Source of the DNA: Azolla caroliniana
Taxonomy: Eukaryota; Polypodiophyta
NCBI GenBank assembly: GCA_043228905.1
Contig: JBHGNT010000138.1
Coordinates: 1 to 64,000 of the forward strand
Reading direction: 5' to 3'
Length of the DNA: 64,000 nucleotides
In this document: positions 30,106-42,615 of the stretch, piece after piece
Layout: every line of letters begins with the position of its first letter
Numbering within the stretch: the stretch's first letter is position 1
Made by a program: the position numbers and the translations under genes
The notes under the pieces: generated by a model
Database searches by the model: none
Told to the model about the DNA's origin: nothing
Seen by the model: the letters and a program-made list of their open reading frames with translations, nothing else

Positions 30106-33100
30106 AACAACATGGATAGAGGAATGGGAAGCTCGCTACTGACTGAGAAGCTCGACAGGAGCAACTATGCATCTTGGTCGTACAAGATGCACCAGTACCT
30201 GTTTGGTCATGGCTACTGGAGTTATGTTGAAGGAGATAATGATACAACACCCGAATCGACACACATGGATTTTTTGTCTTGGGAACATGCGGCGAGTAGA
30301 GTTCTCTACTGCTTTGAGTCTTGTATGAGAGACCAGCTATTGAGCCATATTGGGGATGCCAAGACGCCAAAAAGATTTTTGCCACTAGCACGACAGCCAA
30401 GAAGCTTCAACTCAGCCAGGAGTTGAGCAATGTTCGACAACGAGATATGTCGGTGGCTGATTACACCTCCAGGATCAAAGAAATCTGCGACTCTCTCGCC
30501 TCCGTCAACGTGAATATCGAGGAAGATGAGATGGTGCAGGTTTGTCTTGGTGCATTAGCGTCAAAGTTCGGAGCATTCCGAACGACGGTCTGTACGAGGG
30601 AGAATACGCCTACGTTCTTCGAGCTTTAGTCAATGTTGCTCGTGGAGGAAAATCATGCGGGCGCGTCGACGAGTACGCACGCCGACGACAAGATGTTGTA
30701 CACGGAGGGAGATATGCCCCGTGGTCGTGGCGGAAGAGGTAGATCAATGCATAATGGAGGCGGCTGAAAAGAGCTGAATGGACGGAATAATCGAAAAGTT
30801 GGGAACAATTCCAAACCCTCTGGAAGCAGGGGGAGTCATGGTGCCGGAAGCTGGCAAGAGAAGGCCACGATAGAATGCTGGTATTGTGGCAAGAAAGGCC
30901 ACAAGGAGAGCGAGTGTTGGAAAGTGTTGGAAAAAGGAAGCCGATTCGGACAAAGCCGGATCAAGTGGAAGAGACGCAGGAAGGCATCAAAAGTCGCACT
31001 ACATTGAGGACTCCGAACAAGCCGTAAATGAATTGAACCCTGCCCTCGTAATGAAGCACAAGGCCAAATTCAATATGCGTGAACACCTTGAAATCTAGCG
31101 AGGTGTGGTATGTTGATTCCGGGGCGTCAAATCATATGACGAGTCATGAGGAATGGTTCTCGTACTTGGAGAAGCCAGAAAAGCAAGGAGTGGTTCAAAC
31201 CAGAGACGACACTCCGCATACCATCGAACATGTCGGTGAAGTTCCCCTCAGCCATGTCGGGCAGAAAGGGAAACTCTTGAACGTGTTACACGTCCCGAAA
31301 ATAACCAAGAACCTTGTGTCGGTCGGAAAGATCGTCGACCAAGGTATGCAAGTTCGAAGAGGAGGGCAAAGTAATCACACAAGGGTGCCGTGAAGGGAGG
31401 ATGTTTATCCTCGAAACCAACAATGTGGGCACCGCTATGTTTGCGAAAGGGCAGAAGGTCGAGTTGGACATCGACCTGTGGCATAAGTGGTTTGGCCATA
31501 TTAACTTCCTGCGGCTTCGTGAAATGCAGACGAAGAACATTGTGTTCGGCTTGCCGAAATCTCGAGGCCGGAATGACCAAGTCTGTGAAGCCTACCAAAT
31601 GGGAAAACACATCGACTTCCATTCCCCAACCAGCATAATCGTAGTCGAAATCCACTAGATTTGATCCATTCGGATGTGTAGGGTCCAACATAGAACATGA
31701 GTCTCGGTGGAAGCCGTTACTTTGTAACCTTCATCGATGACTTCACTCGGCACACGTGGGCATACACGATCGCAAAGAAGAGCAAAGTCTTCACATGTTT
31801 CCTGAAGGTAAAGAGGCTTGCGGAAAGGGAAACAGGGCGTAAGATCAAATGCCTACGGTCCGATGGTGGGAAGGAGTACTTCTCCAACTAGTTCACAAGT
31901 TATCTATAGAAGGAGGGAATTCGACGTGAATTCTCGTGTAGATACACGTTGCAGCAGAACGGCGTGGCCGAACGGAAGAATTGGACAATCGAAGAAGCAG
32001 CCAAGGCAATGCCCTCAGAGAAGCATATGCCGAAATTCTATTGGGCTGAAGCCGTGAGGATGGCTGTCTACTTGTAGAATCAGACTTCTGCTAATGGAGG
32101 AGTGTTGCCACATGAATTGTATTTCGGGAAGAAGCCGAACTTGGCACACTTGAGGATTTTCGGTAGCATTGCATATGTGCATGTGCCGAAGGAAAAGAGG
32201 AGTAAGCTGGATGCCAAAGCCGAAAAGTGCATCTTAGTCGACTATCCAGACGAGTAGAAGGGGTATAAGTGTTATCACCCCCGAACAAAGGAAGTGCACG
32301 TAAGTCGAGATGTAATTTTCGACGAGTCTGCTTGGTGGTACTTGCCTTCCCCTTCACTACCTCATGACTCCATTCTGAATTCTGAAGAAGAAGTCAACGA
32401 GGTTGAGATGCCTCCACATGATGAGGACATCTGAGCTCTAAGAGAGAGACCGATCTCATTTCGGCTCAGTGGGCCAAATGAGGGGTTGGACCGAAATGGC
32501 GAACCAAATGAAGAGATGGCGAGTAGTGAAGACTCAACTATGATGTCCCTGCGTAAAGAATCGAGGAGACGGTTTAAGCGCAAGGAGAAAGGGAAGAAAA
32601 AGATGTCGGAGTACGATTTCGACAATGCCTAGTCAGATCGGAGCGAGTCTGACTACGGGCAAACCGAAAAGGAACCTCCACGGAAGAGGTCGACATTAGC
32701 CGAAAAGGTCGTGAAATTGGGTAATCACGAATTACACTGATCTACCCGCTTGAAGAACCCCGTAAAGAGATACGGGTATAATGAGTACATGGCGCACCAT
32801 TACGCGTACATGACATGAGTGGCGGAAGTGCGTGGGCCAGGGAGCTACGCAGAAGCGGCGAAAGACACAAACTGGCGTGCCATGATGGAGGAAGAGATGC
32901 ACGCTTTGACTGAGAATGAGACTTGGAACCTGGTTGACGCACCGAAGGATGTAAAGCCGATTGGATGTAGGTGGGTGTATAAAGTGAAATACAATACCAA
33001 CAACTTAATCAATCGATACAAGGCCCATTTGGTTGCGATAGGCTACACGCAAAAGTATGACGTAGATTATGAAGAGACCTTCGCGCCGGTTGCGAAGATG

Positions 33101-33622
33101 AGTACTGTGCGTGTTCTGCTAGCCGCAACTGCGGCAAAGGGGAGGCACTTACATCAAATGGATGTAAAGAACGCATTCCTACAAGGTGATCTTGAGGAAC
33201 AGGTGTACATGGTACAACCCCCTGGATTTCTATCCGAATGAAACACTTCGGCAATTTGCCAGTTGAAGAAGTCACTCTACGGACTTAAGCAAGCCCCGCG
33301 AGCCTAGAATGCGAAGATTACGCAACAGTTGCGTAGGATGGGGTTTACGACGTTGAAATCAGACTCTTCACTATTTGTTCGGCAAGGTCAATATGGACCG
33401 GTTAGCCTTCTATTGTATGTTGATGATTTAGTCATCGCTGGTGCCGACCTGAACATCATTCTAAATGAAGGATCTTGGAGACCTTCATTACTTCCTCGAG
33501 ACCGAAGTGGTCCGCACCCCCGAAGGCATATTGATCAGCCAACGTCATTACGTGCTGAATATGCTCTTCAAGATCGGGATGGCCAACTGTAAGCCCATCT
33601 CGACCCCTCTGGATAGAAATGC
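30106..33622 (+). pseudogene. Copia B1 gag-pol, 5' part
   Basis: Lacks its 5' LTR. Gag from 30112 (MDRGMGSSLLTEKLDRSNYA) with the HGYWSYVEGDND and VADYTSRIKEICDSL blocks. CCHC knuckle CWYCGKKGHKESEC at about 30878-30920. Protease VDSGASNHMTSHEEW intact (about 31110-31155). Integrase core LGGSRYFVTFIDDFTRHTW (about 31700-31755), RSDGGKEYFSN, and QNGVAERKNWTI (about 31957-31990). [33 protein letters not shown], and YVDD at 33416-33427. Many TAG stops. At 33622 the element is cut in the thumb of RT by B2 and resumes at 39181. Confidence 0.88.
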
Positions 33623-33980
33623 TGTTGAGAGACAAGCTCAACATCGGCCGGATCGGCTGAAGAAGCCGAGGACCGGATCGGTTGGGACCGATCGGTTAGG
33701 CCGTTAGGAAAGATATTCCGTGAGGAATATATTTGGGAGTTAGTGTAGGAGCTCTTAATGAGCATTGAAGTACTGTCCGTACTTTGGTCAGTCCTTCTAG
33801 GACTTGTACAAAGTGTTCATTGAACACATATATGTAGTGTTTTTTGTCTTTCTTGAATATACATATTCTCTCTCTTGGTCTCTCCCGAGTATACTGCGTA
33901 AGCTCAAGCTCTCCATTAAACCTGAGTGTTCTTCTTTTCTGTTCTGTCTTCATACTTGCTTCCGCACGCTACTTTCTACA
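33623..33980 (+). repeat. Copia B2 5' LTR (358 bp)
   Basis: TGTTGAGAGACAAGCTCAAC … CTACTTTCTACA. The start forms a small hairpin (GTTGAG/CTCAAC). U3 begins with a GC-rich hairpin tract (ggatcggctgaagaagccg). The PBS TGGTATCAGAG follows at 33981. Confidence 0.95.
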
Positions 33981-34052
33981 TGGTATCAGAGTGTGAGGGT
34001 TGAGAACCTCTCTGCAGCCGACACCGCTTGACGAAGAAGAACAAGAAGAACG

Positions 34053-34655
34053 ATGGATAGAGGCATGGCGAGCTCGCTTCCAACAGAGAAGCTCGACAGA
34101 ACCAACTACGCGTCTTGGTCCGACAAGATGCACCAGTACCTGCTCGGGCACGGATACTGGAGTTATGTCGAAGGAGCTAATGAAGCGGCACCCGAATCGA
34201 CACATAGAGACTTCCCGTCATGGGAGCAATCGGCGAGCAGGGTATTATACTGCTTCGCGTTGTGTGTGGGCGAACAACTATTGAGCTATGTTCGGGATGC
34301 AAAGACGTCGAAGGGTGCGTGGGAAAATCTGAAGAAGATTTTCGCCGCGAGCACCAGAGCTAGGAAGCTTCAGCTCCGACAGGAGTTGAGCAACCTACGA
34401 CAACACGACTTGTCGGTGGCGGACTATACCTCGAAGATCAAGGATATCTGCGACTCCCTCGCCTCCATAGAGGTAAACATCGAGGAGAGTGAGATGGTCC
34501 AGATCTATCTCGGAGGTTTGGCGTCGAAGTTCGGAACGTTCCGAATGGATGTGTGTACTCGGGAGAATACGCCGTCCTTTTTTGACTTACAGTCAATGCT
34601 CTTGGTAGAGGAGAACCACGCGGGTGTGTCTACAAGCACGCACGGAGGGAGATAG
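34053..34655 (+). pseudogene. Copia B2 gag (capsid part)
   Basis: 200 codons from MDRGMASSLPTEKLDRTNYA, with the UBN2-like blocks HQYLLGHGYWSYVEG, AWENLKKIFAAST and DYTSKIKDICDSL. It ends in a TAG just after VSTSTHGGR, where B4 reads on; a frame change separates it from the intact CCHC knuckle CWYCGKKGHRESEC at about 34816-34857. Confidence 0.9.
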
Positions 34656-35028
34656 GCCCCGTGGACGTGGAGGACGAGGCGAGTCGGCGCGCAATGGAGG
34701 CGGCCGACGAGATCAAGGAAGAAGGCACCAAAGTGATGCCGACAGCAACTCCGAACCCTCCGGAAACAGGGGGAGTTGAAGCGATGAGAACCGGCAAGGG
34801 AAGGCCATCGCGGAGTGCTGGTATTGTGGCAAGAAAGGCCACAGGGAAAGTGAGTGCTGGAAGAAGCGCGCCGATTCGGAGAGAACTGGTTCCGGAAACG
34901 GCTCCAGACATACCGACAAGGGAAATCGGCAACGATCGCACTACGCCGAAGACTCCGGGAGAGCTGGAGAAGGGTCTGCCTTCGTGACGAGACACGAAGC
35001 AAACTCAATGAAACAGAGCACCCCGAGA

Positions 35029-38000
35029 TCGGACGAGGTGTGGTACATAGACTCCGGCGTGTCAAACGACATGACGGTTCTCATACCTTGAAAACCGATA
35101 CAACCTGGAGTAGTCGCTACAGGAGATGACACTCCGCATCCGATCGCTAATGTCGGAGAAGTTCCCCTTAGCCATGTCGGGCAGAAAGAGAAACTCATGA
35201 ACGTGTTGCACGTTCCGACAATCACGAAAAACTTGGTCTCGGTCGGACAGATCGTCGACCAAGGGATGGAGGTTCGGTTTACACACCTCGGGTGCTTCAT
35301 TGAGGAAGAAGGTCGTGTGATTGCGCAAGGGCGCAGAGATGGGAGGATGTTCATCCTCGACTCCATTGACGGCGGCACCGCAATGTTCGCGAAGGGACAA
35401 AAATCCGAGTCGGACATCGACTTGTGGCACAAGCGGATAGGCCACGTCAAGCACCAGCGGCTTCAAGATCTGCAATCGAAACAGGTAGTGTTCGGATTGC
35501 CCAAATTTAGTGGCCGAAAGGCACAAATTTGTGAAGCCTACCAGCTCAGGAAGCAACACCGACTTCCTTTCCCCAACGAGCGAAACCGGAGACGGAACAA
35601 GCTCGACCTTATACACTCTGATGTATGGGGGCCGGCACAAAACGTTAGTCTTGGCGGGAGCCGATATTTCGTCTCCTTCATCGACGACCACACGCGGCAC
35701 ACGTGGATCTACCTCATTGAGAGGAACAACGAAGTCTTCGACTGCTTTCGGGACCTCAAAGGGTTCGTGGAAACGGAAATGGGACAAAAGATCAAGTGCC
35801 TGCGGTTGGATGGCAGGAAAGAGTACTTCTCCGGTCAATTCAACGGTTATCTACAACAAATGGGAATTCGGCGTGAATTCAGTTGTAGATACACGTCGGA
35901 GCAGAACGGCGTGGCCGAGAGGAAGAATCGGTCAGTTGTGGAAGCGGCACGGGCAATGCTAGAGGAGAAGAGCTTGCCCAAGTTCTACTGGGCCGAAGCG
36001 GTAAGGACCGCGGTATACATCTAGAACCGGATCGGAGACAAAGTGTCGGCGCACGAGCTATATTTCGGAACGAAGCCGAACTTGCGACACTTGAGGGTGT
36101 TCGGTAGCATTGCGTATGTGCATATACCGAAGGAGAAAAGGAGGAAGCTGGATGCAAAGGCCGAGAAATGCATCTTGGTCGGTTACTCGGACGAGCATAA
36201 GGGTTATAAGTGCTATAACCCTCGCACCAAGCAAGCGCGTGTCAGCCGCGACGTTGTGTTTGACGAGTCCGCGTCCTGGTACTTGCCCCCGACTACAAAC
36301 CCCGATTCCAATCTGAGCTCTGATGATAAGGTCAGCGAGGCCGAGATGCCTCCGGATGAGCCCGAAATTGAGACCCGCGAAGAGAGTCCGATTTCACTCC
36401 GTTTAAGTGAACCGATTGGACGACTGAGTCAGTACGACCAGTCCGATAAAGAGCCGGCGAGTAGTGGAGACTCGGCCGTGCATTCCCCGCGCGGGAAGCC
36501 GAGGAGACGGCTTACACGCAAAGAGAAATGGAAGAAGAAGGTGTCGGATTCCGGCACGGATAAGAACGAGTCAGACCGATGCGAGTCCGACGGAACCGGT
36601 GACGGGTCTTTAAAGATGAAGACCGCGTCGACCGAGAAGGCCTCGACATTGGCTAATGCGAGATTACGCCGATCTACCCGCCAGAAGAATCCTGTTTTGC
36701 GGTTCGGATACAACGAGTACATGGTGCATCATTATGCGTACATGACCCGTGTAGCGGAAGTGCGTGAGCCGGAGAGCTACGCAGAAGCGGCTAAAGACGC
36801 GACTTGGCGTGCCGCGATGGAGGAAGAGATGCACGCATTGGCGGAGAATGAGACCTGGAACCTGGTTGACGCACCGAAGGGTGTGAAACCGATCGAGTGT
36901 AGGTGGGTGTACAAAGTTAAGTACAACACCGATGGCTCGGTCAACCGGTACAAGGCTCGACTAGTGGCAAAGGGCTACGCGCAGAAACACAGCATGACTA
37001 CGATGAGACATTTGCGTTGGTCGCGAAAATGACGACCGTCCGTGTTTTGCTCGCAGTAGCCGTGGCCAAGGGGTGGCACCTACATCAAATGGATGTAAAG
37101 AATGTGTTCCTGCAAGGTGACCTTGAGGAACAAGTGTACATGGTACAACCCCTCGGATTTCACTCCGGAACGAACTCCTCGGCAGTATGCCGAATGAAGA
37201 AGTCCCTTTACGGACTGAAGCAAGCCCCGCGTGCCTGGAACGCGAAGATCATGCAACAACTGCGTCGGATGGGCTTCGTCACGTCAAAATCGGACTCTTC
37301 CATGTTCATCCAGAAAGGTCGACTCGGACCGGTTAGTATTCTACTATATGTCGATGACTTGGTCATCATCGGCGCCGACCTAGGTGAAATCGACCGCGTG
37401 AAGCTCCAGCTTGCGGCATCGTTCGACATGAAGGATCTGGGGGACCTTCATTACTTCCTCGGGATCGAAGTGATCCGTACCCCCGAAGGCATATTGATCA
37501 GCCAACGTCATTACGTGCTGAGTATGCTCTTCAAATTCGGGATGGCCGACTGTAAGTCCATCTCGACTCCTCTGGATAGAACCATCAAGCTTCGTCCTGA
37601 TACGGGAGAGGTATGCGACCTGACGAGGTTCCGACAAATTGTCGGAAGCCTCATATACTTGACCATCACCCGACCCGACCTCAGTTATCCGGTTGGGGTG
37701 ACCAGTCAGTTCATGGCACGACCTACCGAGGAGCACCTTCAGTGTGCGCAACGCGTACTGCGGTACGTAAGTGGCACTAAGGACTGCGGACTGCTATATC
37801 GGCCCGGTGCAGCCGCGCAGTTAGTCGGCTACACCGATGCTGATTGGGCTGGCAACACCGCCGATCGCTGATCCACGTCCGGATACGCGTTCTCCCTCAG
37901 GAGTGCTGCGATCGCGTGGAGCAGTAAGAAGCAGCCGACAGTTGCACTGTCGAGCACCGAAGCTGACTATCGAGGAGCGGCTGTCGCGACATGCGAAGCC

Positions 38001-38280
38001 ATATGGTTGAAGCGGCTACTTAAGGACCTGCAAGCGGAGGTGTCAGATCCGACGACGATCTACTGCGACAACCTCAGCAGCGTCTAGCTCGCGAAGAACC
38101 CCGTTTTCCACGCACGGACCAAGCACATTGAGCTGCACTACCATTTCGTCCGTGAGCGTGTCCTTTCCAGTGAAGTCGAACTTTAGTATGTGCCGACGGA
38201 TCGGCAGACTGCCGACATCTTCACAAAGCCTCTTGGTCCGGACAAGTTACGACAATTCTCAGGTGCGTTCGGATTGCGTC
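35029..38280 (+). pseudogene. Copia B2 pol: PR-IN-RT-RNase H
   Basis: Protease DSGVSND (about 35051; Ala of DSGA changed to Val). Pre-integrase and HHCC: LWHKRIGHVK … CEAYQ (35424-35545). Integrase core: SDVWGPAQN, FIDDHTRHTWIY, SEQNGVAERKNR (to about 35935), then [34 protein letters not shown] (about 36903), HQMDVKNVFLQGDLEEQVYM, GLKQAPRAWN and YVDD (37347-37358). RNase H: TDADWAGN (about 37840), STEADYRGA, DNLSS. DRQTADIFTKPLG and RHLDVPNLRG close the usual Copia pol. Lesions are listed with the element. Confidence 0.92.
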
Positions 38281-38296
38281 ACCTCGACGTGCCAAA

Positions 38297-38310
38297 CTTG
38301 AGGGGGAGGA
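38297..38310 (+). other. Internal polypurine tract at end of B2 RNase H
   Basis: CTTGAGGGGGAGG codes for the LRG(R) end of pol, as in typical Copia elements where it abuts the LTR. Here a further 512 bp separate it from the LTR, and a second tract (38811-38822) takes the position next to it. Confidence 0.75.
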
Positions 38311-38732
38311 CAGTCCCGAACAACCAAGCAAGACAGCAGGAAAGGAGCAGAGACTGCGACACCGAGTCGGTTGTCGAGTTCGACTTCGAATCGGCTAAAG
38401 AAGCCGAGGGCGGACCCGCGGAAAAGTCCGGAAGCGGACAGAAGGGGAGGAACCGAAGGAGAGAGCCGAAGCCAACCACGCATGGGGGAGATGACGCCAT
38501 CGAGGGCGAGAAGACCGAAGACGAGTTGGAGACAGCCAACTCGGACGAGAGCGAAAACCGATCGGAGGTAGCCGAGTCGGTTCGGATGTTTGATTCAGAC
38601 ACGTTGAATCAACCAAGGCCCAAGCGGAAGAAAAGGCAACAGAAGAAGTGTCGACACCGCAACAACAGAAGAGCTGATAAGGGCCACATGAGCAGAAAAG
38701 CCGACCGGAAGGGTCGAAGCGCGCGGAGTTGA
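38311..38732 (+). pseudogene. Copia B2 C-terminal extension (charged, B-family specific)
   Basis: About 140 codons in frame with RNase H, downstream of the normal pol end. An acidic half (SVVEFDFESAKEAEGG; ELETANSDESENRSE) is followed by a strongly basic half (PKRKKRQQKKCRHRNNRR; RKADRKGRSARS). No membrane segment or signal peptide, so it is not env-like. B1, B3 and B4 carry the same extension, which argues that it was coding when the family was active. Function unknown; a nuclear-localisation or chromatin-contact role is only a guess. Confidence 0.7.
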
Positions 38733-38822
38733 ACAGGTCGAGGAGCGTGAGTGAGGCGTGAAGCCAGGAGGAACCGGAGCTGTAAAGATCCCGAAGAGCC
38801 TCAAGTTGAGCTTGAAGGGGAG

Positions 38823-39180
38823 TGTTGAGAGACAAGCTCAACATCGGCCGGATCGGCTGAAGAAGCCGAGGACCGGATCGGTTGGAACCGATCGGTTAGG
38901 CCGTTAGGAAAGATATTCCATGAGGAATATATTTGGGAGTTACTGTAGGAGCTCTTAATGAGCATTGAAGTACTATTAGTACTTTGGTCAGTCCTTTTAG
39001 GACTTGTACAAAGTGTTCATTGAACACATATATGTAGTGTTTTTTGTCTTTCTTGAATATACATATTCTCTCTCCTGGTCTCTCCCGAGTATACTGCGTA
39101 AGCTCAAGCTCTCCATTAAACTTGAGTGTTCTTCTTTTCTGTTCTGTCTTCATACTTGCTTCCGCACGCTACTTTCTACA
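38823..39180 (+). repeat. Copia B2 3' LTR (358 bp)
   Basis: Same ends and length as the 5' LTR, preceded by GCTTGAAGGGGAG. Followed by AACGC and the resumed B1 RT frame. Confidence 0.95.
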
Positions 39181-40400
39181 AACGCAAAGCTTCGCCGAGA
39201 TTCGGGAAAGGCATGCGACTTGACATGGTTTCGACAGATTGTCAGAAGCCTGATATATTTGACGGTCACTAGGCCGGACCTCAACTACCCGGTCGGACTC
39301 AGTTTATGTTGCAGCCTACGGCCAAACAGTTTTAGTGCACGCAAAGGATATTGCGATATGTCAGTGGCACAAAAGACATGGTGTTGTTGTATTGGGCAGG
39401 CGTAGCTGAACAGATGGTTGGCTGCATGGATGCTGATTGGGCCAGAAACGCCAGTGATCGTAGATCCACATCCGGATATGCCTTCTCATTAGGAAGTGTG
39501 GCGATCGCGTGGAGTAGTAAGAAGCAGCCGACAGTAGCACCGTCGAGCACAGAGGCCAAATATCGAGGGCCGACTATCGCTACGTGCGAAGTCATTTGGC
39601 TGAAACGACTGTTACGAGATTTGCATGTGGATGTGTCCGATCCGACGAAGATCTATTGCAACAACCTTAGCAGTATCCACCTTGCGAAAAACCATGTATT
39701 CCACGCCCGGACCAAGCACATTGAGGTGCATTACCATTTTCTCTGCGAGCGGGTCCTTTCAGGTGAAGGCGTATGTTCCAACGGATCAACAAGTTGCCGA
39801 CATTTTCACCAAGCCTCTTAGTCTCAACAAGTTGCGGCATTTCTTGGGTGAGCTTGGGTTGCGTCACCTCGACACGTCGAACTTGAGGGGGAGACAGGAG
39901 CAAGAGAGTGAAAGGAGGGGAGGTGATCATCGCGGCGGAAGTGACCGTGATGTGGAGTCAGATGAAGAATTCAATTTCGGGTCGGCTGAAGAAGCTGATG
40001 AAGAGAGGAAGGGCCGAGGACGACCGAATTAGGGGGAGGTAAGGCCAAGACCAAGACGTGGTCTGACATTGTCAAAGGCCTAAAAACTTAAGACGAATTG
40101 GAGACAACCAATTTGGATGTAAGTGGAATTGAATCGGAAGAGACTGATTCAATAGAAATATTCGATTCGGATATTGCGAGTCAAATCAGGGCCAAGTGGA
40201 GGAAAGAGCAGCGGAAGAGGTGCCAACACCGCAACAACAAGGGAGCTCAGAAGGGCCAAATGAACAGACTAGCCGACCAGAAGGGTTGAGGAGTGCGGAA
40301 TCAAATAGGTCATGGAACACGAGCAAGGCGTGAAGCCAGGAAAGCCGGAGTGAAGATCCAGAGGAGCATGTGGAACTTCAAGTTGAGCTTGAGGGGGGGG
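39181..40400 (+). pseudogene. Copia B1 pol 3' part and C-terminal extension
   Basis: RT thumb (WFRQIVRSLIYLTVTRPDLN, 39228-39290), then a deletion into RNase H (VSGTKDMVLLY, ADWARNASDRRSTSGYAFSL, about 39360-39490). TDQQVADIFTKPLS and HLDTSNLRGR end pol at 39890. The extension follows, with EFNFGSAEEADEERKG and, in another frame, KWRKEQRKRCQHRNNKGA. Polypurine tract GCTTGAGGGGGGGG at 40387-40400. Confidence 0.85.
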
Positions 40401-40818
40401 TGTTGAGTGACAAGCTCAACATTGGGTGCATAACACAATGCGTAACCTAGTGTGTAAACTAGGTGCGTAAAACAATACGCATAACGTGGTCGTATCAGTG
40501 CGCAAACCGAAAGGCCATTAGTATGGTATTCCTTGTAAGGAATAATTTTGGGAGTTAGTGTAGTAGGCTCATTTATGAGCAGTCAAGTACTGTCAGTACT
40601 TGTGTCAGCCCGATAGTTAGGGTTTGTATAAAAGGTGCTCATTGAGCACGAAATATGTACAGAGTGTCATTATTTTGAAATAGAACTAAGTTGCCTCTCA
40701 ATCTCTGTCTCTCCATCTCCATCTCCATCTCTGTGTTCTCTGTGTTTTACCAAACTATCGGTCTCCGAACTGTGTACTCTGTGTTGTGCATACGTTTCCG
40801 CACATGTATTCTTTTACA
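40401..40818 (+). repeat. Copia B1 3' LTR (418 bp)
   Basis: TGTTGAGTGACAAGCTCAAC … CTTTTACA. Its U3 carries GTGCGTAA/ACGCATAA repeats like B4 and unlike B2; the rest (GGAATAATTTTGGGAGTTAG, TATAAAAGGTGCTCA) is shared by the family. It abuts Copia C integrase at 40819. Confidence 0.9.
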
Positions 40819-42446
40819 AAGATCCACGCGTAGCACAAGTAGTCGTCGATGAAGGTGACGTAGAATCGGCATCCGCCGATCATTGGCATTTGAGCTGGTC
40901 TCCATACATTCGAGTGTATGATGTCGAGGAGGCCTTTGCTCGCGTGGCTCACCTTCGGGAATGGGAGTCGATGTTGTTTACCGAGTTGACGCGCTTCACA
41001 TACTCGGTTGACTTGAATGTTGGAATTCCGATGACGACGACCTTTGATTTGCGTAGCTCGGAGCCGTTGGAGGTTTATGTGGCCAATTCTCTTGTGCCAC
41101 AACTCGATGCTTGTCTCCGTTTTGAGACCTTTAGCGTACATTGCCGATTTCATCTTGTTCGAACGAGGATGAACATTCGACCATCTCTCGGCCCCTTAGC
41201 TATGAGTCGGCCATCTTTCTCGATGAAACAACCTTCGTTGTTGAAGCGGACTTGCATGCCTTGCTCCACGATTTGGCCGACCGAGACCAAATTCTTCATT
41301 ATCGTGGGCACGTGCAAGACATTCTTGATGCAAGTTTGCTCGCCTTCTTTCCCGAATGGGACATTGTCAATGTGCCGAATAGGATGTGTGGTGTCGTCAC
41401 CCATCTCTATGATGTCGGGTCGATTGGGTGTGTGCAAATCATTGAACCACTCTTCGTGGGATGTCATGTGATGTGAGGCACCGGAATCGACGAACCACAC
41501 ATATTCTGAGTTGGAGGTGCTTGTGGATTGGAGGCCATCATAGAGTTCGCTCTATGTCTCATTACGAATAGACCACCGTAGTCGTTGTATTCGGAGTTGT
41601 TGGCGTAGTTTGTGAGTTGTCGATTTGTCGAAGCCGACTCACTTCTCTTTTTCCAACACTCCTCTTTGCAGTGGCCGATTTTGCCGCAATAATTGCATGG
41701 TATGGGCCTCATTTGGCGACCTTGTTCGGCATGGAAGCTCCCCCTTCTTCTGAAGGTTCTTTGATGGCTTCCGTGAAGGTTTGAGTTCCCTTCATGCGAT
41801 GGGCCGAATTGGCCTCTTCTACTACCTCGACTTCGTCCTCAACTACCATCTAAATTCGAGAAGAACATTTGTCCTTCCGATGTCTTGGTTTTGGCTTGAA
41901 CGTGGTTCTCTTCAACCATTAGCATTAATTGAAGGTCGAAGAACGAAGGAGGATTTTCCCTCGCCAAGATTGCCGTCCTCAACGAGTCGAATCGTTGTGC
42001 AACGCCGCCCAAGCATACTTGAACCATCTCGTCTTCGTCGACGTTTATTTTGATGGAGCCAAGCGAGTTGCAAATGCTGTTGATCTTGGCAATGTAGTCC
42101 GAATGTTGTTAAACTCTTGTCGTAGTTGAAGCTTTTGGGCGGTCGTGTTGGCGGCGAACATTTTCTTTAAGTTCTCCCACGTCTCTTTCGGCGTCTTGGC
42201 GTCTCGAATGTGGCTAAGCATGTGGTCGTGGACACATGTTCCCAAGCAATACATGACTCGACTAACCGCTTGCTTCCATGTTGAGTAGTCGACGTTCTTT
42301 GCGTTCGATCGATTTTCTTGAGCGCCGTTGATGTAACTCCAATACCCTTGGCTGACAAGGTATTGGGTCATCTTGTAGTCCCAAGATGAATAATTGCTCT
42401 GGTCTAGCTTTTCACTAGGGGGCGAGCTACCCATTTGTGTGTTCAT
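40819..42446 (-). pseudogene. Copia C gag-protease-integrase start
   Basis: Minus strand: gag from 42446 (MNTQMGSSPPSEKLDQSNYS; SQGYWSYINGAQ; TWENLKKMFAANT). CCHC knuckle CNYCGKIGHCKEEC (about 41699-41658). Protease FVDSGASHHMTSHEEW, intact (about 41496-41450). Pre-integrase NVLHVPTIMKNLVSVGQIV, LWHKRIGHINLQRL, integrase start RFYVTFIDDYLCYAW, broken at 40819 by Copia B1. Relatively few lesions: a frame change near 42045 and a stop after FILVRTR. Confidence 0.88.
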
Positions 42447-42600
42447 TTTGATGTAGTGTCTTTCGTTTTGCTTTTCTTCCTTCGATCATGTACTCGTGCT
42501 ACGTAGCGGCACTATGGTAGCGGATAGCTGGAATTTGTCATCGGTGTTTCGAACACACAATTATGAAGAGGCGGATGGGCTTAGTGGATATGCTAAACCA

Positions 42601-42615
42601 CATGCTCTAATACCA
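42601..42615 (-). other. Copia C primer-binding site
   Basis: TGGTATTAGAGCATG on the minus strand directly after the LTR end, a one-base variant of the initiator-Met site. Confidence 0.85.

Larger units (their letters stand above)
33623..39180 (+). mobile_element. Copia B2, full length, inserted in Copia B1
   Basis: Two 358-bp LTRs differing at about nine positions (about 97.5 percent identity). Flanks are AATGC (33618-33622) and AACGC (39181-39185), a target duplication with one later change, and the B1 RT frame joins across them (LDRN … AKLRRDSGK). All Copia parts are present in order. This is the best-preserved B copy, but it is not intact: gag ends in a frameshift near 34655, the protease reads D-S-G-V, TAG at 36022, a 1-nt deletion near 36990, TGA at 37869, TAGs at 38084 and 38184. 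Confidence 0.94.

Noticed and set aside
35062-35838. 258-codon minus-strand frame
   Set aside because: Exact antisense shadow of Copia B2 integrase; the same shadow appears over B1, B3 and B4.
38311-38732. Envelope-like gene of the B family
   Set aside because: No signal peptide, no hydrophobic membrane segment and no cysteine pattern; the extension is purely charged.
40635-41471. 278-codon plus-strand frame
   Set aside because: Antisense of Copia C protease-integrase on the minus strand, plus the tail of the B1 LTR.
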